DNA of 64,000 nucleotides from contig JAEXYH010000057.1 in assembly GCA_023451735.1 (NCBI GenBank), positions 1 to 64,000 of the forward strand, given 5' to 3'. Positions 24,316 through 32,868 of this stretch are shown here, in pieces. Positions within the stretch are counted from its first letter, which is position 1; every line of letters begins with the position of its first letter. The notes under the pieces were generated by a model. That model had not been told where the DNA came from, ran no database searches, and worked only from the letters and a program-made list of their open reading frames with translations. The position numbers and the translations under genes are program-made. This DNA is from Pseudomonadota bacterium. GTDB lineage: Bacteria > Pseudomonadota > Alphaproteobacteria > Rhizobiales > Rhizobiaceae.

Positions 24316-25398
24316 ATGACGATACGCATGCAGAACAGGATGTCGCAGCTTTTGATTGGTGCGGGCGCGCTTGCCGCTGGTCTGGTCGCTTTCGTGGGCG
24401 GCGCGCAGGCACAGGATGCCGCAGTCAAGGGCACGGTCAACATCGTCGGTTTTTCCGGCGTGTTTGCCGACAATTATCACAAATTCGTCATTGAGCCCTT
24501 CAAGGCGAAGTATCCGGGCATCGATGTTACATATCAGCAGAGCAAGAACTCCGCCGAAACGTTGGCGCTGCTGACGCTGCAGCGCGACGATCCGAAGATC
24601 GACGTTTCGCTGATCGACGTGTCGGTCGCCATAAAGGCCAACAAGGAAGGCCTGTTTGCCAAGCTTGACCCGGCCAAGGTGCCGGCGCTGGCAGAGCAGC
24701 CGGAATGGGCGCGCCTCGACGGCGACAAGGCTGTCGCATTTTCGCAGGACAATCTGGCGATCCTTTATAACACCGACACGGTAAAAGAGCCGCCGACCAG
24801 CTGGAACGACCTGGCCGACCCGAAATACAAAGGTAAGATCGCTGCGAAGCTCGGCGATACCCGTGGCGTCATCCTGCTGCCGATCCTCAGCAAGCTGAAG
24901 GGTTCAAATTACAAGGACAGCATCGATCCGGGACTCGACATGCTCAAGGAGATCGCTCCCAACGTTTCGACCTGGGAACCGGCACCGGATTGCTACGCGG
25001 TGATCCAGAGCGGCGAAGTCGATCTGTCGATCTGCTGGAACGGCCGTGCGCAATACCTGCATGACACGCAGGGCGGCAAGATCGCCGTCTCAGCGCCCAA
25101 GGAAGGCTCGATCGGCCAGACCAACACCATCGGTCTCGTTGAAAAGTCGAAAAATGCCGACGCCGCGCAGCTGTTCATCAACTACGCACTGGGCACGGAA
25201 GCCCAGGCGACTTTCGCCGAAAAGAGCTTCTATGGCCCGGTGAATGCCAAGGTGACGCTGCCGGATGCCGTCGCTGCCCGCATCTACGGCTCCAAGGAAG
25301 CGCAGGCCGCGCAGATGTCGCTCGACTGGAATTTCATTGCCGAAAAATATTCGGCCTGGATCCAGCGCATTAACCGCGAAGTCATCGCGCTCAACTGA
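24316..25398 (+). CDS. ABC importer binding protein, spermidine/putrescine type
   Basis: A 360-residue periplasmic binding protein. The start at 24316 has GGAGAG nearby and gives a standard Sec signal peptide ending in VGGAQA-QDA; an upstream reading lacks this. The mature protein has VNIVGFSGVFADNYHKF and the PTSWNDLADPKYKGKIAAKL segment typical of the PotD/extracellular family 1 group. It leads the second polyamine-type importer of the window; its sequence differs clearly from the first, so a different ligand is likely. Confidence 0.9.
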   Translation: MTIRMQNRMSQLLIGAGALAAGLVAFVGGAQAQDAAVKGTVNIVGFSGVFADNYHKFVIEPFKAKYPGIDVTYQQSKNSAETLALLTLQRDDPKIDVSLIDVSVAIKANKEGLFAKLDPAKVPALAEQPEWARLDGDKAVAFSQDNLAILYNTDTVKEPPTSWNDLADPKYKGKIAAKLGDTRGVILLPILSKLKGSNYKDSIDPGLDMLKEIAPNVSTWEPAPDCYAVIQSGEVDLSICWNGRAQYLHDTQGGKIAVSAPKEGSIGQTNTIGLVEKSKNADAAQLFINYALGTEAQATFAEKSFYGPVNAKVTLPDAVAARIYGSKEAQAAQMSLDWNFIAEKYSAWIQRINREVIALN

Positions 25399-25421
25399 TA
25401 GACCCAAGGAAACGGACGCCA

Positions 25422-26489
25422 ATGGCTGATCATCACGTCACGATCGAAAATCTCGTGAAGACCTATCCCGGCGCCCACAAGCCATCGGTGGACCATGTCA
25501 GTCTCTCGCTGCCGCGCGGCGAGATGCTGGCCTTGCTCGGTCCTTCCGGCTGCGGCAAGACAACCATCCTGCGCATGATCGCCGGCCTGGTCGCACCCTC
25601 GTCGGGCGCGATCCGGCTGGGCGACAGGGATGTATCATCCATACCAGTTTACAAACGCAACATGGGCATGGTGTTCCAGGCCTATGCGCTATTCCCGCAC
25701 ATGACGGTCGCACAAAACGTCTCGTTCGGGCTTGAGATGCGCAAGATCGGCCGTGCTGAGCGCGAAGAGCGCGTCAGAAAAGCACTCGATCTCGTCAAGC
25801 TAACCGGTCTCGGCGACCGCAAAACCAGCCAACTGTCCGGTGGCCAGCAGCAGCGCGCCGCCATTGCCCGCTCGCTCGTGATCGAGCCGGAACTGCTGTT
25901 GTTCGACGAGCCGCTCTCCAATCTCGATGCTAAGCTGCGCGACGAGATGCGTGACGAAATCCGCGATATCCAGACCCGCACTGGCGTCACCGCCATTTTC
26001 GTCACCCACGATCAGGATGAGGCCCTGTCTATGGCGGACCGGCTGGCGGTGATGTCGAACGGCAAGCTCGAGCAGATCGGCACGCCGCGCGAAATTTTCG
26101 ATCGGCCGCAGACGGATTTTGTCGCCTCGTTCATCGGCGCCGGAACGGTGTTTCAGGGCAAGGTCACGGTGCCTGGAGTGGCGGCCGTCGATGGGCTGTC
26201 CCCGCTTCATTTTGAGGGCAATGCAGCAGTCGGTTCGACCGTCAAGCTGATGATCCGGCCACACCGGCTCGTTGTTTCCGACGACGCGAAGCAGCCGAAC
26301 CGGTTTTCCGGCACGGTTGAGAACATCGTCTATCGCGGCCAGATGCTGACGCTCAACGTCCGCAGTGGCGACGTCCTGCTCCAGGCCGACCTGCCGACCC
26401 ATGCCGGTGCCTTGCCAGACAAGGGCGATGCGGTTTCGCTGACGGTTGCGCCGAAAGACGTGACGCTGATCGGGCAGGTGACTTCATGA
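25422..26489 (+). CDS. ABC importer ATPase, PotA-like
   Basis: A 355-residue ATP-binding protein with intact Walker A (GPSGCGKTT), Q-loop (FQAYALFPHM), signature (LSGGQQQR), Walker B (LLFDEPLSNLD) and switch His (VTHDQDEA), plus a C-terminal TOBE-type domain (about residues 240-355). It lies 23 bp after the binding protein and overlaps the first permease gene by four bases, so the importer genes are transcribed and translated together. Confidence 0.93.
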   Translation: MADHHVTIENLVKTYPGAHKPSVDHVSLSLPRGEMLALLGPSGCGKTTILRMIAGLVAPSSGAIRLGDRDVSSIPVYKRNMGMVFQAYALFPHMTVAQNVSFGLEMRKIGRAEREERVRKALDLVKLTGLGDRKTSQLSGGQQQRAAIARSLVIEPELLLFDEPLSNLDAKLRDEMRDEIRDIQTRTGVTAIFVTHDQDEALSMADRLAVMSNGKLEQIGTPREIFDRPQTDFVASFIGAGTVFQGKVTVPGVAAVDGLSPLHFEGNAAVGSTVKLMIRPHRLVVSDDAKQPNRFSGTVENIVYRGQMLTLNVRSGDVLLQADLPTHAGALPDKGDAVSLTVAPKDVTLIGQVTS

Positions 26490-27370
26490 GCACAGCTACC
26501 GCTCAATCGACCGTCGTGGGATCGTCCCAGGCATCGCGCGGCATCCTTCTCATGTTGCTCCTGCCAGGGCTGATCGCGCTGGTCATTACCTTTATCCTGC
26601 CGCTGATCTGGTTGCTACGCGCCTCCTTCGCGTCATCGACGATCGGCGCGTTCAGCGGAGGCGACTGGACGGTGCAGTCCTACACAGCCGTGTTGTTCGA
26701 TCCGTTCTACTGGCGCGTGGCGTGGAACACGCTCTTACTCGGCTTCAACGTCGCGCTTTTTGCCGTCATCCTCTCCTTTCCGATCGCGCTGTTTCTGGCG
26801 CGTAGCGAAACCCGGTTCCGCGGCGTTCTGACGGCGCTCGCCGTTGCGCCGCTTCTCACCTCCTCTGTGGTGCGCACCTATGGCTGGATGGTCATCCTCG
26901 GCGATCGTGGCGTCATCAACAGCACGCTGCAATCGCTGTCGTTGACAGATGGTATCATCCGCCTAACCAACAACAGTTTTGGCGCAACTGTGGCGCTGGT
27001 CGAAATCCTGATGCCTTACGCCATTCTCGCCATGCTTAGCGGTTTCGGCCGGCTTAACACGCAGCTGGAGGAAGCGGCGGCCATGCTTGGCGCCAATCGC
27101 GTCAAAGTGTTCCTGCGCGTCATTCTGCCACTCAGCCTTCCCGGCGTACTGACGGCAGCGTTGCTCGTCTTCGTGCTGGCGATTTCGTCCTTCGTGACAC
27201 CACGGCTGATGGGGGGAGGGCGTGTCTTCGTGCTCGGCACCGAAGTGTTCAACGAGGCTACGGTGACGCTCAACTGGCCACTGGCGGCGGCGCTTTCGGT
27301 CATACTGCTGGTGCTGTTTTCCAGCATCATTCTCATTTACCAGCGCGCCCTGCGCGCGCTCGAACCGTGA
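26486..27370 (+). CDS. ABC importer permease, PotB-like
   Basis: A 294-residue inner membrane permease with about six helices. The coupling loop is visible (AAMLGANRVKVFLRVILPLSLP). It starts by an ATGA overlap with the ATPase gene and ends by a close junction with the second permease. It forms the first half of the transmembrane channel of this importer. Confidence 0.92.
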   Translation: MSTATAQSTVVGSSQASRGILLMLLLPGLIALVITFILPLIWLLRASFASSTIGAFSGGDWTVQSYTAVLFDPFYWRVAWNTLLLGFNVALFAVILSFPIALFLARSETRFRGVLTALAVAPLLTSSVVRTYGWMVILGDRGVINSTLQSLSLTDGIIRLTNNSFGATVALVEILMPYAILAMLSGFGRLNTQLEEAAAMLGANRVKVFLRVILPLSLPGVLTAALLVFVLAISSFVTPRLMGGGRVFVLGTEVFNEATVTLNWPLAAALSVILLVLFSSIILIYQRALRALEP

Positions 27371-27378
27371 GGCCGGCC

Positions 27379-28173
27379 ATGCAGAGCAACAACCGCCTCG
27401 GCAGCATCGCCTGGACCACGCTGATCACGCTGCTTTACGTCTTTCTGCTGGCGCCGATCATCGTCGTGTTCATAATCTCGTTCGACACGCGGCAGTATCT
27501 GGCTTTTCCGCCGGAAAGCTGGTCGTTCGGTTCCTATGTCAAAGTCTTTGAAAATGCCAAGTTCATCTCGGCCTTCTGGCGCAGCCTGATCATCGGCAGC
27601 ATCGTCGGCACGACGGCAGTCGTTGCCGGTATGCTGCTGTCGCTGTCGCTGGTCCGTTACCGCTTTCGTGGCAAGGGGGCGGTCAATTTTCTCATTCTGG
27701 CGCCGTTTCTGGTGCCGCATATCGTGCTGGCGGTCGGCATCATGCTGGTCATTTCGCCACTCGGCCTGCTCGACACCTATCCCGGCATCGTGCTAGCCCA
27801 TCTCGGCATCACCATTCCCTATACAGTGCGCACGATCACCATGAGCCTGATGGCCGTGGATACGCGGGTGGAGGAGGCGGCTCTGGTGCATGGCGCTTCG
27901 CCATGGATGGTGTTCTGGCGCATTACGCTGCCGCTGGTGCGGCCGGGCCTGATTGCCGGCGGTGTCATCGCTTTCCTGATCTCCTTCGACGAGGCGACGA
28001 TTTCGCTGTTCATTGTTTCGGTGAAGGCTTCTACGCTTCCGACCGAAATCTATCACTATCTCGAATATTCCACCGATCCGCAGATTGCGGCTCTGTCCGT
28101 CGTGCTGATCCTGATCTCGATCGGCGTCGTTGTGCTGGTCGAGCGGCTGATCGGTCTGCGAAAGGCGTTGTGA
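27379..28173 (+). CDS. ABC importer permease, PotC-like
   Basis: A 264-residue permease, the second half of the transmembrane channel, with coupling loop AALVHGASPWMVFWRITLPL. The ATG at 27379 is preferred because GAGG lies six bases upstream; a GTG at 27367 would overlap the PotB-like stop by four bases and add four residues. The carboxylesterase gene begins one base after its stop codon, which ties that enzyme to the importer. Confidence 0.9.
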   Translation: MQSNNRLGSIAWTTLITLLYVFLLAPIIVVFIISFDTRQYLAFPPESWSFGSYVKVFENAKFISAFWRSLIIGSIVGTTAVVAGMLLSLSLVRYRFRGKGAVNFLILAPFLVPHIVLAVGIMLVISPLGLLDTYPGIVLAHLGITIPYTVRTITMSLMAVDTRVEEAALVHGASPWMVFWRITLPLVRPGLIAGGVIAFLISFDEATISLFIVSVKASTLPTEIYHYLEYSTDPQIAALSVVLILISIGVVVLVERLIGLRKAL

Positions 28174-28174
28174 C

Positions 28175-29665
28175 ATGCTGGTCGAAACACGGGCAGGAAT
28201 TGTCGAAGGGTTTGAGGAAAACGGTTACGGCGTGTTCCTCGGTGTGCCCTACGCCGCACCGATCACACGGGAGCGACGGTTTGCGGCACCGCAGCCGGTC
28301 GAGCCATGGGCAGGAGTGCGCGCAGCCAAAACCCTGAGCCCGGTCTGCCCGCAGATACCGACCTATGGTCCAGTCGGTAAGTCGGCGGCCTCCAAGCTCG
28401 AATTCGGCACGGATTTCCTCACCGTCAACATCCGCACGCCATCGCTTGAAGGTTCTGCCCCAGTTCTGGTGTGGATTCATGGCGGGGGATATGCCGTCGG
28501 ATCAGCCAATGAAACCGTGCTGCAGAGCGGCGCCTTTGCGGCGAGCGGCATTGTTGAGGTCACCGTCAATTACCGGCTAGGCGCGCTTGGTTTCCTGCAT
28601 CTCAACGATGGCTCGCCGGACAATCGCGGCCTGCTCGACCAGATCGCAGCGCTTGAATGGGTGCGCGACAATATTGCCGCCTTCGGTGGTGATCCTGCGT
28701 GTGTGACCTTTTCCGGCCGCTCGGCCGGCGGGTTCTCGATTGCCGCCGTAATGGCCATGCCGGCCGCCCGTGGGCTGTTCTCCAGGGCGATGCCGCAAAG
28801 CGGCGCCAGCACCGCTATTTCCACGATGGATGATGCGCAAAAACTCAACCGGCGCATGCTCGACTATCTGCAGGTGGGCGAAGATGAACTGAGGACAATC
28901 GACTTCGAACGGCTGCTCATCGCCCAGGGTGATCTTTGCAACGAGTCATACGGGCGCCACGATTTCGACAGAGACGGTTCCGCCGCCATGTTGGGTGTAC
29001 CTTTCGTGCCTGTGATCGATGGCATCTGTTTGCCACGCCACCCGGAACAAGCGGCATTGCACGGAGAAACAGCGCCCGTGCCGATGATGATCGGCTGCAC
29101 CACCGGCGAATATGTCACTCACGCAACTGCCCAGCCGGAGATGGATTTCGAGATCGCCGCACGTCTTCTGCACGAGCGCGTCGTGCCAATGGGACTGTCG
29201 GGCGCAGAAATTGTTGCACGGTACTGCAAGGCCCTGCCGGTTCATTCGCCGCGCGGCATCTGGCGGGCGGTCGCTGGCGATCTGGTGTTCCAGAACCCGA
29301 CCACGCGGTTTGCGCGGCTACATAGTGCAAGCCAGCCCGTCTATAAATATCTCTACGGTGCAATCGAAGCCGATGAACTCGGTGCACCACACGGCGCTGA
29401 AGTCGGCGAGGTCTGGTACCGCGATGGCATGGATGTCAGCCATCTGCCGGCTCGGCAGGCCGTAACCGATCCTGTGTTTGCACGGCGGTTGCATGACGTA
29501 TGGGCGTCGTTCATTCGCGACGCTTCCCCCAAGACAAAAGCGGGAGATTGGCCGGCCTATACCGCATCGGAACCACAGGTGCTTCAGATGGCGGATGGCA
29601 TGTTTCGGATCGTTGCCGATCCGTTTGATAACCGTACCACTCTCTGGCACACGGAACTGGCATAG
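28175..29665 (+). CDS. Type-B carboxylesterase
   Basis: A 496-residue alpha/beta-hydrolase of the carboxylesterase/para-nitrobenzyl esterase family. The oxyanion hole is WIHGGGYAVG, the nucleophile Ser183 lies in FSGRSAGGFS, and the catalytic His is in the usual GAPHGAEV segment near residue 407. The nucleophile elbow has Arg where most family members have Glu (GESAGG). No signal peptide is present, so it hydrolyses an imported ester in the cytoplasm. The ATG lies one base after the permease stop codon, so expression is coupled to the importer. It ends the operon that begins with the second FMO. Confidence 0.9.
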   Translation: MLVETRAGIVEGFEENGYGVFLGVPYAAPITRERRFAAPQPVEPWAGVRAAKTLSPVCPQIPTYGPVGKSAASKLEFGTDFLTVNIRTPSLEGSAPVLVWIHGGGYAVGSANETVLQSGAFAASGIVEVTVNYRLGALGFLHLNDGSPDNRGLLDQIAALEWVRDNIAAFGGDPACVTFSGRSAGGFSIAAVMAMPAARGLFSRAMPQSGASTAISTMDDAQKLNRRMLDYLQVGEDELRTIDFERLLIAQGDLCNESYGRHDFDRDGSAAMLGVPFVPVIDGICLPRHPEQAALHGETAPVPMMIGCTTGEYVTHATAQPEMDFEIAARLLHERVVPMGLSGAEIVARYCKALPVHSPRGIWRAVAGDLVFQNPTTRFARLHSASQPVYKYLYGAIEADELGAPHGAEVGEVWYRDGMDVSHLPARQAVTDPVFARRLHDVWASFIRDASPKTKAGDWPAYTASEPQVLQMADGMFRIVADPFDNRTTLWHTELA

Positions 29666-29716
29666 ATCGGCATCTGTCGGCCATGGCCGTCGACATTTCA
29701 TCGCAAGGGTATTTGA

Positions 29717-30664
29717 ATGATCCCCGATTATCTTGATACCCGGCAACTGGAAGCCTTCGTTGCGGTCGTTTCGATCGGCAGTATGACAGGGGCGGCCAAG
29801 GCGCTGGGGAAATCCCAACCCGTGGTAACACGCCTGATACAGGATCTTGAAAAGGAGGTCGGCTTTGTCGTCCTTCACCGAAACGGTCCGCGTATCGCAC
29901 CGACCGAACAGGGGGTTGCCCTCTTTTCGCAGGCGGAATTGTTTCTCAGCGGTTTGAGAACCATCAGCGAGCGGGCACGCACGATCGGGTCCGCGATACC
30001 AAGACCCATCGAAATCGCGTCTATTCCGTCCTTGGCGTCAAGTGTTCTGCCATTGGCGCTGAGCAGTCTCCCACCCGACATGCTGCCCGGGCATATTCAT
30101 TTGCAGAGCACGTCTGCAGAAAATGTCGTGCAGGCGGTGGTGGCGCGCTCGGCCGATATTGGCATCGCCAGTCTGCCGCTAGATAATCCGGGTATCGAGG
30201 TTCATTGGGTGGGTGAGGTTCCCTGTGTCGCCGTGGTTGCCGATGGCGATCCGCTTGCAACGGCAGGCGTGGTTGCAGCAGAAGACCTGCGCGATCGCCG
30301 CCTGATCATGTCTGCAAATCCCTATCGTCTGCGCATGCGGATCGATCAGGCGCTGGAGCATCATGCCATTACGCCTAAGTTAATCATCGACAGCAATGCG
30401 ACCTATGTGTCCCTTGCACTAGCCAGGACGGGCGTCGGCATAGCCCTTGTGGAATCCGCCACGCTCGCTGGCCTGCCCGTCACCGGGGTGAAACTTGTGC
30501 CGCTCGGCTTCCATGTGCCGTTTTATTTTGGTGTCGTCACGGCGTCAGGTCGCCCCATGGCACCAGCCATCGCCCGCCTAATTGACGTTATCGAGGAATG
30601 CGCACGAAGCATCCCCGGCTTCGTACGCAGTGCCGGTGGCGAAGTGGCCGATGGCGCCAAATGA
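29717..30664 (+). CDS. LysR-family transcriptional regulator
   Basis: A 315-residue LysR-type regulator. The N-terminal helix-turn-helix is LDTRQLEAFVAVVSIGSMTGA then LGKSQPVVTRLIQDLE, and the effector domain follows from about residue 95. It lies 51 bp after the carboxylesterase on the same strand and is the likely regulator of the second FMO-importer-esterase operon. Its effector domain is diverged from the regulator at 5897, in line with a different inducer. Confidence 0.9.
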   Translation: MIPDYLDTRQLEAFVAVVSIGSMTGAAKALGKSQPVVTRLIQDLEKEVGFVVLHRNGPRIAPTEQGVALFSQAELFLSGLRTISERARTIGSAIPRPIEIASIPSLASSVLPLALSSLPPDMLPGHIHLQSTSAENVVQAVVARSADIGIASLPLDNPGIEVHWVGEVPCVAVVADGDPLATAGVVAAEDLRDRRLIMSANPYRLRMRIDQALEHHAITPKLIIDSNATYVSLALARTGVGIALVESATLAGLPVTGVKLVPLGFHVPFYFGVVTASGRPMAPAIARLIDVIEECARSIPGFVRSAGGEVADGAK

Positions 30665-30677
30665 TTGGCTCGAATGA

Positions 30678-30694
30678 AAGCTCTAAAGGAGCTT
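30678..30694. terminator. Small hairpin between convergent genes
   Basis: AAGCTC at 30678-30683 pairs with GAGCTT at 30689-30694 around a 5-nt loop. It lies at the convergence of the LysR gene and the nitroreductase gene (it overlaps the end of the latter), with A-rich bases before it, and may act as a weak two-way terminator. Confidence 0.3.
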
Positions 30695-31534
30695 GAAACC
30701 CAATCGACGGGCAATGTGGGTCAACAAATCGCGCCCTTTCAGCGCCGCCTTGTCGGCGACACGGGCCGCAACCACTTCGCTCCAGCCGCGTACCGCCATC
30801 CCCTGGCCTTTCTGGAAAATGCGCAGGGTATCATCATAGTCTGCGAGTGCCGCGTCGCGACTGGTCTCACCATACTGTTCGCGATGCAGCACGGCGGATT
30901 GCGGCAGCCTCGGCTTGATATCGGTCTTGATGCTCGGGTCGGGATAACCGACGGTCATGCCGAATACGGCGAATGCTTCCGCGGGCAGGTTCAGCAACGC
31001 CGCCACCTCGGCGGGATGGTTGCGCATGCCTCCGATATAGCAGGTCCCAAGGCCAATGGATTCCAGCGCGACCAGCGCGTTTTGGGCCGCGAGCGCTGCA
31101 TCGACCGATGCCAACAAAAAGCTTTCGAGATAATCCAGCCCTTCGCCGGAATTGCCGTGTTTCACGGTGATCTGCCGCAGGCGCGACAGGTCGGCGATCC
31201 AGAGCAGAAACAACGGCGCCGACAGAATCTGCGGGTTCGGCGTGGCCAGATCGGCAAGGGCCGCGCGGCGCTGAGGGTCGGTGACCGCGACCACGCTCCA
31301 CGCCTGCAGGTTTGATGAACTGGGGGCCGACTGCGCCGCTGCGATGGCGATGTGCAGGATGTCATCAGGCACTGGCTTCGGCAAGTAGGTCCTGACCGTC
31401 CGGTGCGAGAGGATAGCGTCCAAACTATCGGTCCATTCGCCCGGTTCGAAGCGCTGCTCGGTTCCGTAGCGGCTGTGGAGGAGGTCTCGTGCGGGGTTTT
31501 TCTGCTCGGTTATCGGGGATGAGCCTAGGAACAT
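30683..31534 (-). CDS. Nitroreductase-family NADPH oxidoreductase (NfsA/FRP-like)
   Basis: A 283-residue FMN-dependent oxidoreductase of the nitroreductase superfamily. The FMN-binding N-terminus is HRTVRTYLPKPVPDD followed by AAQSAPSSSNLQAW; the GLGTCYIGGMRNHP and FAVFGMTVGYPD segments are typical of the NfsA/flavin reductase P subgroup. The ATG at 31534 has AGGAAAC just before it; a TTG four codons upstream is less likely. Such enzymes reduce nitro compounds, quinones or free flavin. It could supply reduced flavin to the LLM monooxygenase, whose operon lacks a reductase, but nothing in the layout shows this. Confidence 0.88.
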   Translation of the reverse strand: MFLGSSPITEQKNPARDLLHSRYGTEQRFEPGEWTDSLDAILSHRTVRTYLPKPVPDDILHIAIAAAQSAPSSSNLQAWSVVAVTDPQRRAALADLATPNPQILSAPLFLLWIADLSRLRQITVKHGNSGEGLDYLESFLLASVDAALAAQNALVALESIGLGTCYIGGMRNHPAEVAALLNLPAEAFAVFGMTVGYPDPSIKTDIKPRLPQSAVLHREQYGETSRDAALADYDDTLRIFQKGQGMAVRGWSEVVAARVADKAALKGRDLLTHIARRLGFKLL

Positions 31535-32431
31535 GTTTCCTACCAAATTTAAGGGTGATCAAAACGCTCGTATAATGCTGGGATGCGGCCCCTGAAAGGG
31601 GGCGACTGGCCGCTATTCTGCTGCGGCCACCGCATCTTGTAAACGCAGGCCAAGAAGCTCCAGGCATTACCGCCGGCGACAAGCCGCTGCTCCGCAATGT
31701 TCGATCCGACTTCCGCCAAGCTGGCCCGCAGGCTGTCGCGCCGCAGCGTCCGCAACTATCGAGAAGAAGCTGCGTGCTTTCAGCGACAGGCAGGCATGCG
31801 ACACGCGGAAGCTGCTCCATTCGTGATGCAGACGCTAAACCGGCTCGTTTGGAGTGCTACATAACTGTGAACGTTTCACGGTACTTGGGTAGACCCTTTG
31901 CGGCTGCTTTTTATGTTCTTCTGGACGATGTGAGAAATGCGAATGTGTAAGGCGGCCGACAAAACAGCCGGCACCTGAACCGCGCCACTTATCCTATTGA
32001 AGTTGATTGCCGGCGCGTGTACGTCACACGGCCTCTCGACGCAGACGCATGACACCGCTGATGCGATGTTCAACGAAGAGGATATCGACGTTTGGGCTAG
32101 CCAGCACGCTCATCTCCAACCTGCACTTGTCCATCTAGTGCTGTACAAAGATGATCCGCTATACGGTGATCTTCAGATGATGCCGGGGGAACCGGGTTTC
32201 CTTACGGTGGACTGAGCCGCCGCGATCGCTGCCGCGGCAGAAGGGCTGTCAATCGCCAGGACCCAAGGGCTTCGATTTCCGTCGAAGCGAGGGCGGGGCG
32301 AGATGTTGGAGAGCAGACGACCGGAACCCAAGCGACGGCTTTTCTCAAGCAGGTACTTGCCAAAGCAAGTGCGATTACTGCAAACGAACCTCACCGAAAG
32401 GAGATGGGTTCACAAGCGCTTAGCTGAGCGA
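31535..32431. other. Gene-poor stretch
   Basis: About 0.9 kb without a gene I can support. Several short frames exist on both strands, but none has a good ribosome binding site or a family signature. A 72-codon plus-strand frame at 31997-32215 has balanced composition and could be a small gene, but the evidence is too thin to call it. Confidence 0.4.
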
Positions 32432-32572
32432 TCAGCGCCGACCTTCGACAGCGGCGCGCAGGTGGCTGCGCGAAATGCCGAGGTCGCTAAGCGAGCGGTC
32501 GTCAAGAGCGGAGAGCTCTCGAATGGCACGACGATTTTCGAGGTAGTTTTTGAGCTTACTGCGAAGTTGCAT
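32432..32572 (-). CDS. DUF1127 micro-protein
   Basis: A 46-residue protein of the DUF1127 (YjiS-like) family, recognised from RRAIRELSALDDRSLSDLGI followed by SRSHLRAAVEG. These Arg-rich micro-proteins are abundant in Rhizobiales; some have been linked to control of carbon and phosphate metabolism or RNA turnover. An AGGAAA box lies about eight bases before the ATG. It is divergent from livK, about 300 bp away, and stands alone. The family assignment is firm; its role here is unknown. Confidence 0.85.
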   Translation of the reverse strand: MQLRSKLKNYLENRRAIRELSALDDRSLSDLGISRSHLRAAVEGRR

Positions 32573-32712
32573 GGCGTTGTTTCCTAATGGGACGATTTGT
32601 TGCAGCTAAAATAGGCATTAGAACGCTCGATGAGAATGCATTTGCCTGCATAGGAGGCATTCAAAAACGTGAGCCACCCGCTGCATAAGCGCGCGAAATC
32701 GTCGCCATACAG

Positions 32713-32772
32713 AAACGCTATGGCGATAGAACGCAGTTGTGTTGGCCAAACCCGGAGACTTGAACCTAGTCT
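32713..32772 (+). promoter_or_regulatory. Regulatory element upstream of livK (copy A)
   Basis: The 38 bases from 32713 match the 38 bases from 39783 (upstream of hyuA) at 30 positions without gaps, including the identical core AGTTGTGTTGGC. Copy A contains CTAT-GGCG-ATAG, an interrupted palindrome. TTGGCC at 32742 is followed after 19 bases by TAGTCT, and copy B has TTGGCA and TAACCT at the same spacing. The position, about 120 bp before livK, fits a promoter with an activator site, probably for the LysR regulator at 38810. Confidence 0.55.
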
Positions 32773-32868
32773 GCTTTAATGCTTGCGGAATGCAGGCCAA
32801 GAAGAACCGAAAAACGGCATACGCGACCGGCATAAGCCGGCACGGTCATCCGAACACGGAGTGGGAAC

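Noticed and set aside
32303..32587. A 94-codon plus-strand frame
   Set aside because: It is antisense to the DUF1127 micro-protein, which has a clear family pattern and a ribosome binding site.
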